Shown: positions 26,428-35,492 of the stretch, one piece after another
Layout: every line of letters begins with the position of its first letter
Numbering within the stretch: the first letter of the stretch is position 1
Assembly (NCBI RefSeq): GCF_011038885.2
Contig: NZ_CP064952.1
Location: forward strand, 1,302,001 to 1,366,000
DNA length: 64,000 nt
DNA from: Schaalia sp. ZJ405
Lineage (GTDB): Bacteria > Actinomycetota > Actinomycetes > Actinomycetales > Actinomycetaceae
Reading direction: 5' to 3'
Notes under the pieces: generated by a model
Databases searched by the model: none
What the model was told of the DNA's origin: nothing
What the model saw: only the letters and a program-made list of their open reading frames with translations
Program-made: the position numbers and the translations under genes

Positions 26428-27645
26428 TCACTTCGCCGCAGGCTTCACGTCCTGGCCGATCTCGGCCATCATGTCGGTGAACCACTTCTGTGTGATGTCG
26501 AAGGGTTTACCGCCGGCAATGCGCGGGAACGCGATAGCGCACAGACGATCGCCGTTCTCCTCATCGTGACCGATAACGCCGGACTCGCCCTTAAGGGCGC
26601 ACTCAACGGCAAGGTCAGTCATCGACTTGATCAGGCGAAGATCGTCGGCGTTCGCACGCGAAGACCGCGAGAAGTACCCGGACTTCTGGACCATCACCTT
26701 TTCCGCCTCGATCTTCGAAGCGAATTGCTTGGCGAACCACTGTCCGGGGTTGATCGTGTCGAGCTTGACGTGGCCGAAGGGGTCGCGCTGAACCTCAACA
26801 CCGGCAGCTTCCATCTCCGCGATGATCTCGGGAACTCCCGCACCTTCGGACAGGAAGATGTTGACGTTGCCCTGCTCATCCATGATCTTCTTCAAGCGAG
26901 CGGCCTCGGCGTCAATATCCAAAGCCATTTCGGGCAGGAACACGGCGTGGATGTCCCAGCGTTCCTTCGACAGACCGATGGAGGGCACCCATTCCTGGGT
27001 CTTGAGCCACTCGTGGTATTCCTTGGATCCGGCAGCGGTCAACCATCCGCAGTGACGTCCCATGATCTCGTGGATGATCAGCATGCGGGGGTTCGAACGG
27101 TGCTCACCGATGACGTTCTGTGAGTACTCGGACACCTCTTCCGCAGCGGTCCATGCGCCCAGGGACTGACGGATCGGCACAACGTCGTTGTCAATGGTCT
27201 TGGGCAGGCCAACGACGGTCAGGTGGTAGTCATGTTCCTCAAGGTAGGCGGCCAAGTCGGCAGCCGTGGTGTTCGTGTCGTCGCCACCGATGGTGTGGAG
27301 AACGTCAACGCCATCTTTGCGCAGCTGTTCAGCAGCCTTCTCCAGAGGGTTCTCGCCCTCGGCCACCAGTCCACGCTCAACGAGGTTCTTGACATTCGTC
27401 AACTTGACGCGGGAGTTACCAATTGGGGAGCCACCGAAGCGGTGGAGGATCGCGGCGTTTGCGCGAGCCTCGTCGTCAACGACGACGAAGTTGCCGGTGA
27501 GCAGGCCGTGGTAGCCATTCTGGTAGGCAATGATCTCAACTTCGGGGGCAATTTCGTTATAGCGTTCGATCAGCCCTCCAACGGCGGAGGACAGACACGG
27601 AGCAAATCCCCCAGCGGTGAGCAGGGCGACGCGGCGTACCGACAT
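26428..27645 (-). CDS. pfp: Pyrophosphate-dependent 6-phosphofructokinase
   Basis: A 405-residue phosphofructokinase-family enzyme that interconverts fructose 6-phosphate and fructose 1,6-bisphosphate. Two signatures mark it as the PPi-using type rather than ATP-using: GGDDT in place of GGDGT (about 119-123) and PKTIDND with Lys (about 147-153). MGRHCGWLTA and EGAGVPEI are also typical. The ATG at 27645 is preceded by GAAAGG; a GTG three codons upstream is the alternative. PPi-type enzymes work reversibly, so the same enzyme could act in glycolysis and gluconeogenesis. It probably heads a pfp-aroG operon. Confidence 0.9.
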   Translation of the reverse strand: MSVRRVALLTAGGFAPCLSSAVGGLIERYNEIAPEVEIIAYQNGYHGLLTGNFVVVDDEARANAAILHRFGGSPIGNSRVKLTNVKNLVERGLVAEGENPLEKAAEQLRKDGVDVLHTIGGDDTNTTAADLAAYLEEHDYHLTVVGLPKTIDNDVVPIRQSLGAWTAAEEVSEYSQNVIGEHRSNPRMLIIHEIMGRHCGWLTAAGSKEYHEWLKTQEWVPSIGLSKERWDIHAVFLPEMALDIDAEAARLKKIMDEQGNVNIFLSEGAGVPEIIAEMEAAGVEVQRDPFGHVKLDTINPGQWFAKQFASKIEAEKVMVQKSGYFSRSSRANADDLRLIKSMTDLAVECALKGESGVIGHDEENGDRLCAIAFPRIAGGKPFDITQKWFTDMMAEIGQDVKPAAK

Positions 27646-27874
27646 GGAACACACCTTTCAAGCATTCTGAAGTATCGCAGGCCAAGCGACCCACGCGTGC
27701 ACATTGATTTTAGCGAAGTTTTCTCCGTCCCTGTCGGGACAGTTCTCTCGTGAACACGAATGGCACTTTTGTGCGGGCTGGCACTCACGAACTCTCGTAT
27801 CGTCGTCCTCGCACAGTTCTCACGCACGTTGGACGCTGCGCACCCTCGGAACTGCGAGAACAGTGTGCCGCTTG

Positions 27875-27978
27875 TATTCCTGGGGTCCTTCGAGCGGCCT
27901 TATTCCTGGGGTCCTTCGAGCGGCCTTATTCCTGGGGTCCTTCGAGCGGCCTTATTCCTGGGGTCCTTCGAGCGGCTC
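27875..27978. repeat. Four tandem 26-bp units at and beyond the plsC stop codon
   Basis: Units start at 27875, 27901, 27927 and 27953. The last (highest coordinate) unit encodes the final residues LEGPQE and stop of the acyltransferase; the other three are non-coding copies downstream of it. Because 26 is not a multiple of three and each unit carries the TAA, only the unit joined to the gene is translated. Units 1 to 3 are identical. Confidence 0.92.
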
Positions 27979-28779
27979 GGAATCTTCACCTTCGGATTCT
28001 TCGGGTTCTTCCGGACGCGTGGGCACCTCAACTTCCGGGGCAACACGACCACCGGGAGCAGGACGCCCATTCGTTGGCACAGGTCCCGAAAACTCCCCTT
28101 TTTCTGCCAGCGCCGCTTTGACATCGGCGGCGTACAGGTCCACGTATTCTTGACCCGAGAGCAACATCAGGTTGTACATGATTTCATCGGTGATCGCCCG
28201 CAGAATGAAACGGTCCTTATGCAGGCCCTTGTACCGTGAAAAATCAAGGGGTTCACCAATGACCATACCGATATTCGTTCGCGAGGGAATCTTCTGGCCA
28301 ATGGGTTGAGCGGCGTGAGTCCCAATCATCGCGACGGGAATCACCGGAGCCCCCGAGAGCAAGGCCAGACGTGCCACACCTGTTTTTCCTCGGTAAAGCC
28401 GACCGTCGGGACTACGAGTTCCTTCGGGGTAGATGCCGAAGAGTTCCCCCTGGGCGAGCCGATCCAGTCCAGCTTTAAGTGCTGCTTCGGAGGCGCGTCC
28501 ACCGCTTCGGTCAACGGGGATCGTGCCAACAGCTCGCATGAATTCCTTCGTCACCCACCCTTTAACTCCGGTTCCGGTGAAGTAGTCTGCCTTCCCCATG
28601 AAAACGACCTCGCGATCAAGCATCATCGGGAGGAACACGGAATCCCACACGGCGTTATGATTCGACGCCAGGATCGCAGGGCCGGTAGCGGGGATATTGT
28701 CTTTCCCTCTGATCCACGGGTGGTAGGTCGCCTTCAGAACTGGCCCGCCGGTTGCTTTCAATGCCTGGTAGAACGCCAC
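27952..28779 (-). CDS. plsC: 1-Acylglycerol-3-phosphate O-acyltransferase family protein
   Basis: A 275-residue PlsC-family acyltransferase, which acylates lysophosphatidic acid to phosphatidic acid at the membrane. It shows SNHNAVWD (catalytic His and Asp, about 39-45), FMGKADYF, the YPEGTRS motif (about 116) and the PVIPVAMIG segment. A low-complexity acidic tail follows the core (about 240-275) and runs into the 26-bp repeat. GAGGAG fits the GTG at 28779 best; another GTG at 28785 overlaps it. A paralogue may exist elsewhere, so the in vivo role is inferred from the family. It is divergent from the exonuclease gene. Confidence 0.88.
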   Translation of the reverse strand: MAFYQALKATGGPVLKATYHPWIRGKDNIPATGPAILASNHNAVWDSVFLPMMLDREVVFMGKADYFTGTGVKGWVTKEFMRAVGTIPVDRSGGRASEAALKAGLDRLAQGELFGIYPEGTRSPDGRLYRGKTGVARLALLSGAPVIPVAMIGTHAAQPIGQKIPSRTNIGMVIGEPLDFSRYKGLHKDRFILRAITDEIMYNLMLLSGQEYVDLYAADVKAALAEKGEFSGPVPTNGRPAPGGRVAPEVEVPTRPEEPEESEGEDSEPLEGPQE

Positions 28780-28827
28780 GGTCACTCCTCATTCGAGGCT
28801 TGGTTTCTCAAAGATAGAATCAACTCT

Positions 28828-29613
28828 ATGACGTTTCACGCCTCCGCGGTGCCTTCACGTGCCGATTCGGCCTGTTCACCGGACACTCGTGCGTCCGGTG
28901 CTGCACGGGTGCCCACGTTCCCAAAACCTGTTTTCCCCGAGGGTTTCCAGCCCGGATTCCCCGGCATAGGCACGAATAGTCAGGCTGGTCAGTGGGTTAT
29001 TCTCGACATTGAAACCACCGGTTTGGGCATCGATTGCGCGATCACGGAAATTGGGGCTGTCCACGTTGTGGGCGCTCAGGAACAGGATTCCTTTCATTCC
29101 CTGGTCAATCCGGGAGTTGCGATTCCCGCCGTTATCACTCGCCTGACGGGAATCACCGACGCTACCGTGGCATCTGCACCCCCGATCGAGGATGTCCTTC
29201 CGGCCTTTGTCACCTGGCTCAGTTCTCTCATTGACGAGGATGAGCCCGCCAGCGCTTCACCGTTGACTCTTGTTGCCCACAATGCCCCTTTCGATATGGG
29301 TTTCCTGACGCGAGCAGCCAGGCAGCTTGGCGTGACGTGGCCAGCTCTCCCGGTCGTTGACACTCTGGCCTTGGCCCGTACATTCCTTCCCAGACCCACC
29401 GTGACCAACCATCGGCTCGTCACTCTCGCTGCCTTTTTCTCAACGACGGCGGACCCAGAGCACCGAGCTCTTGGCGACGCACGCGTGACCGCTCAGATTC
29501 TTGATGCCCTGGTGGATATCGCCGGGGAAGCAGGAGTGACGGCGATGGAGGATCTTGCTTTGCTCTCCACACTCTCAACGGCTGAGCAGCGGCGGATGAG
29601 GGCGCAGCGGTAG
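28828..29613 (+). CDS. DnaQ-like DEDDh 3'-5' exonuclease
   Basis: A 261-residue protein with a complete exonuclease domain: VILDIETTG (ExoI, about 58-66), HNAPFDMGFL (ExoII, about 151-160) and HRALGDARVT (ExoIII, about 212-221). The N-terminal 50 residues are Pro/Ala-rich and poorly conserved-looking. Related proteins serve as polymerase III epsilon-like proofreading factors or as stand-alone nucleases; which applies cannot be told from sequence. I chose the ATG at 28828 because the longer open frame upstream runs antisense through plsC. No clear Shine-Dalgarno precedes it. Confidence 0.85.
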   Translation: MTFHASAVPSRADSACSPDTRASGAARVPTFPKPVFPEGFQPGFPGIGTNSQAGQWVILDIETTGLGIDCAITEIGAVHVVGAQEQDSFHSLVNPGVAIPAVITRLTGITDATVASAPPIEDVLPAFVTWLSSLIDEDEPASASPLTLVAHNAPFDMGFLTRAARQLGVTWPALPVVDTLALARTFLPRPTVTNHRLVTLAAFFSTTADPEHRALGDARVTAQILDALVDIAGEAGVTAMEDLALLSTLSTAEQRRMRAQR

Positions 29614-29640
29614 ATCCGAGGGCGTACTGACGCTCGTGAG

Positions 29641-29758
29641 CCAAAAACGTCACACTGAAAAAATTCACTGTGACACAAATGACCGAAAACCGGCCAAAAA
29701 CAGGCGGATCGAACCAAAAACGTCACACTGAAAAATTTCACTGTGACACAAATGACCG
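29641..29758. repeat. Two copies of a 45-bp sequence, each with a 26-bp palindrome
   Basis: Copies at 29641-29685 and 29714-29758 differ at one base. Each contains a near-perfect palindrome, GTCACA-C-TGAA against TTCA-C-TGTGAC with one C-C mismatch (29649-29674 and 29722-29747). The single difference falls in the spacer and leaves the arms intact. They lie between the convergent exonuclease and trpD genes, so they could be tandem terminators or a paired protein-binding site. Confidence 0.85.
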
Positions 29759-29818
29759 CAGACGATTGGGACCCCGGACTTTTTCTCTCAATCCCGCTCA
29801 TTGACATGATGAAAACCT

Positions 29819-29854
29819 GATGGTGGTGCACCCACAGTCGGGTGCACCACCATC
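29819..29854. terminator. Strong hairpin terminator downstream of trpD
   Basis: Perfect 15-bp stem (29819-29833 with 29840-29854) around a six-base loop, 75 bases past the trpD stop on the minus strand. No U-tract. Its shape matches the hairpins at 1703, 24894 and 56686. Confidence 0.75.
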
Positions 29855-29928
29855 AACATGTCTGAAGCCCGCGGGTGGATGTCACCACCCACCGCAGCCC
29901 ACGGCAATACCCTCGTCCTCGTTTCAGA

Positions 29929-30999
29929 TCACTCTTCGTGAGAAGCCTGTGCCCATTTCTCCAGGAGTTCGTACGCACCACCGGAATCAAGGATCTCTCG
30001 GGCGCGGTTGATTCCCGCTGAGAATCGTTGGGTCAGCTCATCACCCACGAGTTCTGCATCCTCTCCGAATCCGTTGTAGGCGATGATGCCGGCAGCGACA
30101 TTGAGTGTGACGGCATCGCGGACGGCGCGGTTGCCTCCGCCGGAAAGAATTTCACGAGCGACAACAGCGTTCTCATGCGGATCTCCCCCACGCAGATCAC
30201 CGATCGCTGCGGGAGCCATATCGAAGAGTTTCTCCGTGTCGAGTTCTGTTTCCTCAACGCGTCCGCGGGACACAACCCAGACCTGATTGATGTCCGTTGT
30301 GGACAATTCGTCGAGGGCAGATTCCTTGCCGCGGAAAACCAAGGCCGACAGTCCTCGCTCGGCGTAAACACCAGCCATAAGCCTGGCGTTGTCTTCATTT
30401 GACGCGCCGATCGCACAGGACTTCACCCGGGCGGGATTAGTTAACGGACCCAGGACGTTGAAGGCGGTGGGGAATCCGAGGGCACGCCTCACGGGAGCAG
30501 CAAAGCGCATCGATGGATGGACCTTGTTGGCGAAAAGGAACGCGATTCCCAGGTCGTTGAAGATCTGTTGCTGAAGCTGCGCGGATGCGTCAAGGTTGAC
30601 TCCCAGCGCCTCGATCACATCGGAAGATCCAGATTGTGACGTTGACGCGCGATTACCGTGCTTAATCAGCGGGATCCCAGCGGCAGCAAGCACCAGGGCC
30701 GACATCGTTGAAATGTTGACAGTTTTATAGCCGTCACCGCCGGTACCAACAATGTCGAGAGCATCGGAGGGAAGCCCCGGATCAACGGCATGATCAAGCA
30801 TCGCAGCGGCAAGGCCGTGAACCTCAGTGACCGTTGGCCGTTTAATCGACATTGACGTCAGGAACGCAGCCAACCGGGACTCACCGAGTTCGCCGCTCAT
30901 CACCTGGTCCATCACCCAGTACGACTGGTCGTAGTTCAGATCAACGCCGTCGTTGAGCCTCCGGATGATAGGAGCCCACTCTAATGTTTCAGTCATCAC
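29929..30999 (-). CDS. trpD: Anthranilate phosphoribosyltransferase
   Basis: A 356-residue enzyme of tryptophan biosynthesis that transfers phosphoribose from PRPP to anthranilate. It shows the PRPP-binding GTGGDGYKTVNIST (about 83-96), KHGNRASTSQSGSSD and the metal-binding ELSTTD-like segment DELSTTD. Length and domain order (helical N-domain, then catalytic domain) are normal. It overlaps the upstream receiver-like gene by four bases (ATGA), so the two are translationally coupled. No other trp genes are nearby, which is common in actinobacteria. No leader peptide rich in Trp is visible upstream of the pair. Confidence 0.95.
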   Translation of the reverse strand: MMTETLEWAPIIRRLNDGVDLNYDQSYWVMDQVMSGELGESRLAAFLTSMSIKRPTVTEVHGLAAAMLDHAVDPGLPSDALDIVGTGGDGYKTVNISTMSALVLAAAGIPLIKHGNRASTSQSGSSDVIEALGVNLDASAQLQQQIFNDLGIAFLFANKVHPSMRFAAPVRRALGFPTAFNVLGPLTNPARVKSCAIGASNEDNARLMAGVYAERGLSALVFRGKESALDELSTTDINQVWVVSRGRVEETELDTEKLFDMAPAAIGDLRGGDPHENAVVAREILSGGGNRAVRDAVTLNVAAGIIAYNGFGEDAELVGDELTQRFSAGINRAREILDSGGAYELLEKWAQASHEE

Positions 31000-31388
31000 C
31001 GTTGACCAGCAAGGACCGAGGCAACAGTTTCTTGCAGGGTCAGGGGGTCAAGCGGATCAGTAATCCACGCGACCGCTCCGGACCAATTTGCTAACCATTC
31101 GTCCTGCTGACGGGCGATCAGGAGAATCGCAGGCGGGAGCTGATCGATGGTATTACGCAGGTCCTGAAGAACAGACATACCTCCCTGCTTCTGTGTTTCA
31201 CCGTCGAGGATCAGCGCCGCAAATTCGTTGTTTTCAACAAGTTCACGCACTCCGAACGGGGTCGCAGCTTCGCTCCACTCGATTTTTGGTGAGTCTTTCG
31301 AGGCCCGCAGCCCCACTCCATTGATCACGGCTTGGCGCTTGTCAGCGTCGTCGCTGAAGACGAGGACGCGAACGGTCTGATCGCTCAC
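30996..31388 (-). CDS. Receiver-like protein coupled to trpD
   Basis: A 130-residue protein that resembles a response-regulator receiver fold on its own: an N-terminal VRVLVFSDDADKRQAV strand and acidic pair, AALILDGE near the usual phospho-acceptor position, and PPAILLIAR further on. There is no output domain. The GTG at 31388 has GGAG nine bases upstream. It overlaps trpD by four bases. The acceptor Asp and the conserved Lys are not clearly in canonical places, so it may not be phosphorylated. Its role is unknown; tight coupling suggests a link to trpD expression or activity. Confidence 0.65.
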   Translation of the reverse strand: MSDQTVRVLVFSDDADKRQAVINGVGLRASKDSPKIEWSEAATPFGVRELVENNEFAALILDGETQKQGGMSVLQDLRNTIDQLPPAILLIARQQDEWLANWSGAVAWITDPLDPLTLQETVASVLAGQR

Positions 31389-31520
31389 TATCTGAACTCC
31401 TTCATCTAGAGGCCGAAAGGCCCGATGTGTCACGAACCATTCTACGTGCAGATGGGCGGTTCCACTGACGCGGAACCACCCATCGACAAACTCACCTCAT
31501 CCACCGAATGTTATTCGAGC

Positions 31521-32534
31521 TCACTCGGCTGAGGAATCAACTGACATGTCTGTTGCTCCAACGATGTCAACAATCCACACAAGAGCTGAGGGCTCTGGTG
31601 CTGGACCTTCCTTCTGGATGGGGACCCGTCGAGGCTGAATGACAGCAAGACGTGTTCCAACGGTCTTGCCCACGAGCTGGAGATCAGCCGCGCCAACAGT
31701 CATCGGTGGTTTAGACCATGACGACTCAAAAGAATCGGCGTTACCAAAGGGGCCAACAACAGCGCGGTAAGCAACGGCGTCATTCGCAGTGATCTCACGT
31801 CCTGCCCCCTTGTACAGGGTGACCATTGATCCTTCGGTCGGCACTTTCGCTCCGTCAGCGAAAGCTACTGTGGGCTCTTCGCCCGGCTTTCCTGTGACCT
31901 CAACTCCCTCAGGAAGTTTCTCGTCGGTCTTTGTGGCCTTCGTCGAATCGGACTCGTTGATCGTGATATCCGAAGCTGACTTGAGGATGTCGATCACAAA
32001 AACAAGCGTTGACCCTGCGGGAATAGGTCCGGAAGCCTGATCCCCGTAGCCCCATTTCGGCGGGACAACAAGCTCGACACGATCACCGACGTGCTGGGTC
32101 GCCAGACCATATTTCCACCCGGGGATCACGGCGTCGAGACTAAACGACGCGGGCTTGCCGGTATCGAAAGAAGATTCAATCTCGGTACCGTCCCACAGAG
32201 CCAGCTTGTAATTGACGAGGAGGTAGTCGCTCACACCGACCTCAGGGCCTTTCCCCTGTGTCAGCGTCTTGACGGAGATTTTCTCCATCGGATCGCCGCT
32301 ACCCGCTGCGATCGTGGGTTTTTCTCCAAATTTTCCGGTGACTTTGGGGAATTCACCTTTACCGGAACGGTCAACCTCAGGGGCGGCCGGATCCGGAGCC
32401 TCATGGGATGAGGACGAACCCGACTGCGAACTCTGGTTGGCATCTTCGGTTGGCGAGCATGCCGCTACTGTGACAACCAGGGACAGGGCAACAATCGCCG
32501 ACGATACGCGGCGTGCAAGTGTCATATTCTTCAT
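31521..32534 (-). CDS. FKBP-type peptidyl-prolyl isomerase lipoprotein
   Basis: A 337-residue lipoprotein with a signal peptide ending in a lipobox (VTVAAC, Cys26), so it is anchored on the outer face of the membrane. After an acidic Ser-rich linker comes an FKBP domain (about 90-185) with VSDYLLVNYKL, VIPGWKYGL and PPKWGYGDQ, typical of FKBP folds. A second, degenerate FKBP-like half follows (about 215-325) with the same strand order but missing the usual active-site aromatics. It probably helps fold secreted proteins such as the surface adhesins, an inference from location. It starts four bases after the erpA stop, so the two are likely one operon. Confidence 0.85.
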   Translation of the reverse strand: MKNMTLARRVSSAIVALSLVVTVAACSPTEDANQSSQSGSSSSHEAPDPAAPEVDRSGKGEFPKVTGKFGEKPTIAAGSGDPMEKISVKTLTQGKGPEVGVSDYLLVNYKLALWDGTEIESSFDTGKPASFSLDAVIPGWKYGLATQHVGDRVELVVPPKWGYGDQASGPIPAGSTLVFVIDILKSASDITINESDSTKATKTDEKLPEGVEVTGKPGEEPTVAFADGAKVPTEGSMVTLYKGAGREITANDAVAYRAVVGPFGNADSFESSWSKPPMTVGAADLQLVGKTVGTRLAVIQPRRVPIQKEGPAPEPSALVWIVDIVGATDMSVDSSAE

Positions 32535-32538
32535 CGGC

Positions 32539-32886
32539 TCAGTGGAAAGACTCTCCACACGCGCACGTGTTCTGGGCGTTCGGGTTATCAATGGAGAAGC
32601 CCTGACGCTCGATCGAATCTTGGAAATCGATGGTTGCTCCCGCAAGGTAAGGCGCAGACATGCGGTCAACAACGAGTTCGGCACCATCGAAGTCGCGAAC
32701 GAGATCCCCATCGAGCAAGCGGTCATCGAAGTAGAGCTGGTACATCAGACCGGAACATCCGCCGGGCTGAACCGCGACGCGTAGGCGCAGGTCGTCTCGG
32801 CCTTCCATGTCGAGCAGGCTCTTCACCTTTGTCACCGCTGCGTCTGTCAGCGTGACCTCGTGTGTTTGTGTGGAGATTTCGGACAT
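32539..32886 (-). CDS. erpA: Iron-sulfur cluster insertion protein (ErpA/HesB family)
   Basis: A 115-residue A-type carrier that passes iron-sulfur clusters to target enzymes. The three conserved cysteines are present: C44 in GGCSG and C108/C110 in CACGESF near the C-terminus. AAAGGAGC precedes the ATG at 32886 at good spacing. It stands upstream of the FKBP lipoprotein with only four bases between, and downstream of the glycerate-kinase-like gene. Confidence 0.94.
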   Translation of the reverse strand: MSEISTQTHEVTLTDAAVTKVKSLLDMEGRDDLRLRVAVQPGGCSGLMYQLYFDDRLLDGDLVRDFDGAELVVDRMSAPYLAGATIDFQDSIERQGFSIDNPNAQNTCACGESFH

Positions 32887-32967
32887 GATGCTCCTTTAAC
32901 GATGTCCAGGTGTACGAGTATCCACCCTACGGCTTCATCGGATGCGATGCTAGATGTGACACTCTCC

Positions 32968-34041
32968 TTAGCCCTGAGTGAAATCTGACGGCGCCCACGT
33001 TCGGGCCACACGTATGCCAACGGAGTGGAAATCCATCTCGGAGGTTTTCTCGATCACTCCGTGCAGCCCCCATTCGGCGCGTTCGTAGTTTGACAGTGAG
33101 TGCTCCTGAGTCACTCCGACGGTTGGTAGGGCCCACTGTGCTGCACGTCGGGTAATCGTGTCGAGGCTTGCTTCAGCAAGTACCGGCGAATGCATTCGAG
33201 GTTCGACAACGACAACAAGGTCCGCCTGGGACATCAGTTCGTCAAGGTGCGTGACCTGTGCGAGCACATCCCCCGTGGGATGCAGGCGTCCACCGATTGC
33301 GGCAACCATAGCGCCAACGCCCCCTCCGGCTCCCGACCCGGCGATCCGTCCGGGGTTATCGGCCTGCCCATCCCCCGTTCTCATAGACGAGGACGAGGAC
33401 GAAATGGCCAGTTCCCCAGGTCGGGTCCGGTATCTATCAAGCACCTCGGTGAGCGTCGCCGTGAGGTCCCGGTCCTGAGAGTCACGCGGGAGGAGGTCAA
33501 CGCCGACTGCCAGGACGGAGTTAAGTCCAAGTAGCGGGCGCGCCGTTGACGCTGCAACGATGATGTCCGATGTGCGCAACAGCTCACGTCCCGCATCTAA
33601 GGCGCATGGAAGTGTGGCGCTCAGTTGATGCCTGTCGGATAGGTCAATTCCTGTGAGGGCGCCAAGGAAACCGAGGCCTGCATCGGAATCAATGGTGTGC
33701 CCTCCCTCGATCACTGGGATTCCGCCACCGTCGAGGACATCCCGTGCTTGGCGTCCAATTTCTGCCGTGTTTTCTGCCCACAGAGGCACGGTCAGGGGAA
33801 CCCACCGCGATGTAGCGTCTGAGGACAGTCCGTGATCCCCGTGACGATCGGCTTCAACGGACACACGTCCATCACATGCAGCGCGGAAGGTTTCGGCCGG
33901 GCCGAAGGGAATAGCGTGTGCCGCCCATCCGGGTGCCGCATCGCTTATCCCCTGGGCAATAGCGCTCAGCGGTAGGAGCGGGTCCTGGAAATGAGTGGCG
34001 GCCCCGCCCTCCCAATGTCCAACGACGAGTGCGTGTTTCAC
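32968..34041 (-). CDS. Glycerate kinase family protein (tentative)
   Basis: A 357-residue protein whose order of motifs matches the GlxK-type glycerate kinase fold: GGHTIDSDAGLGFLGALTG, TSDIIVAASTARPLLG, GSGAGGGVGAMVAAIGG and QADLVVVVEPRMHSP. The usual ITGEGRLD catalytic segment is replaced by VVVEPRMH, so kinase activity is uncertain. The GTG start at 34041 overlaps the dipeptidase stop (GTGA), indicating translational coupling; an in-frame open stretch upstream lies inside the dipeptidase gene. Genes like this often sit beside erpA in actinobacteria. It could have diverged to another substrate. Confidence 0.6.
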   Translation of the reverse strand: MKHALVVGHWEGGAATHFQDPLLPLSAIAQGISDAAPGWAAHAIPFGPAETFRAACDGRVSVEADRHGDHGLSSDATSRWVPLTVPLWAENTAEIGRQARDVLDGGGIPVIEGGHTIDSDAGLGFLGALTGIDLSDRHQLSATLPCALDAGRELLRTSDIIVAASTARPLLGLNSVLAVGVDLLPRDSQDRDLTATLTEVLDRYRTRPGELAISSSSSSMRTGDGQADNPGRIAGSGAGGGVGAMVAAIGGRLHPTGDVLAQVTHLDELMSQADLVVVVEPRMHSPVLAEASLDTITRRAAQWALPTVGVTQEHSLSNYERAEWGLHGVIEKTSEMDFHSVGIRVARTWAPSDFTQG

Positions 34042-35417
34042 AGCTGGTCGCGAAGCCGAGTCAGAAGGATTGCTTCGGCGAGGATCGCGTTCTTCAGGTC
34101 GGGAATCGACTGGGATTCGTCCTCGGAATGCGCATTCGTTGTGGGATCTTCCACGCCTGTCACAACAACCTGGGCGTTGGGGAAGAGGCGCTGGAAGTCG
34201 GAGATGAAGGGAATCGATCCGCCAACGCCGATATTCACGGACGGATGGTTCCATGCCTCTTCAAGGGATTCGTGGAGCAGTCGAGTCACCGGGGAATCAA
34301 TATCGGCTTGATATCCGGGGCCGTATTCATTTGGAGTGACCTCCACGCGAGTACCGAAGGGTGCGTTCGATTCCAGGTGAGTAACGAGGGCGTCCATCGC
34401 GTCGTGCGGATCCATTCCGGGGACGGTTCTCATAGACACCTTGAAACGCGTGTGCGGTGAGATGGTGTTGGATGCCTCCACAACGGGGCGCGCGTCAAAT
34501 CCAATGACGGTGACCGACGGTTTTGTCCACGCGCGCGCGGCCACAGATCCTGTGCCCAGAAGCTGTGCCCCCTCAACCATTCCCGCGGCGGCGATAAATT
34601 CGTCCTCGGGCCATTCAACATCTGAGGTTTCCGTGCCCCCCAAGCCTGCAACACGCAAGTTCCCGACCTCGTCATAGAGGGAGGAGATGAGCATTGCCGA
34701 TGCGGTGACCGAATCAAGCATTGGACCGCCGAACATCCCGGAATGCACGGCATGATCGGACACGGTGACATCAACGGTGGCCACGCAGTTGCCCCGAAGC
34801 GAGGTTGTCACCGCGGGTTCTCCGACTTTCCAGTTATCTGAATCGGCAACAATGATGACATCGGCGTTGAGACGTTCTTGATACGTGTTGAGGAAGGTAA
34901 CGAAACTAGGTGACCCCAGTTCTTCTTCTCCTTCGATAAAGACCACAACATTCACCGGCAGCTGATCGGCCAAAAGCCGTGCCGTTCCCAGGTGAACAAT
35001 GACTCCGGCACCGTCGTCGGAAGCTCCTCGGCCATAGATCCTGTCCCCGCGGACCTCAGCTGTGAACGGATCTGAGCTCCATCGCGACACATCTCCTGCG
35101 GGCTGAACGTCGTGGTGAGCGTACAGAAGAACAGTGGGAGCACCCTCAATACGGGGGCTCTGAGCGATGACTGCGGGTTTGCCTTCAATACCCTCAGGCG
35201 TTGTCACCGAGTGAATTTCCGCGTCGAATCCGATCCTCGCAAATCGGTCGCGAATATGCTCGGCGCTGCGGTGGAGGTCATCGTGATGCTCGGGATCAGA
35301 CGACACCGACGGGATTGCAACAAGCTGGGCGAGTTCGTCAAGCAGGTCGGGGAACATCTCGTCTAGGCGTTGACGAAGCTGGGACGTGGACGGAGATTTA
35401 GTGGCTAAGTTCGACAT
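34038..35417 (-). CDS. M20 family dipeptidase
   Basis: A 459-residue zinc metallopeptidase of the M20/M25/M40 family. Metal and catalytic residues are visible in YAHHDVQP (about 98-105), RGASDDGAG (about 135-143), EGEEELGS (about 170-177), and a His in AHSEDES near the C-terminus. The dimerisation domain separates the two halves. No signal peptide. It probably hydrolyses dipeptides in the cytoplasm. The start ATG at 35417 has only a weak ribosome binding site. It is coupled to the downstream glycerate-kinase-like gene by a four-base overlap, and is divergent from the DUF3043 gene. Confidence 0.9.
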   Translation of the reverse strand: MSNLATKSPSTSQLRQRLDEMFPDLLDELAQLVAIPSVSSDPEHHDDLHRSAEHIRDRFARIGFDAEIHSVTTPEGIEGKPAVIAQSPRIEGAPTVLLYAHHDVQPAGDVSRWSSDPFTAEVRGDRIYGRGASDDGAGVIVHLGTARLLADQLPVNVVVFIEGEEELGSPSFVTFLNTYQERLNADVIIVADSDNWKVGEPAVTTSLRGNCVATVDVTVSDHAVHSGMFGGPMLDSVTASAMLISSLYDEVGNLRVAGLGGTETSDVEWPEDEFIAAAGMVEGAQLLGTGSVAARAWTKPSVTVIGFDARPVVEASNTISPHTRFKVSMRTVPGMDPHDAMDALVTHLESNAPFGTRVEVTPNEYGPGYQADIDSPVTRLLHESLEEAWNHPSVNIGVGGSIPFISDFQRLFPNAQVVVTGVEDPTTNAHSEDESQSIPDLKNAILAEAILLTRLRDQL

Positions 35418-35492
35418 GTCTCAACACTAGTTCACACCATAGGCATCTGCGTCGATGCATTCTTTTTCACCTTGATCCGCTAACCTGATGGC

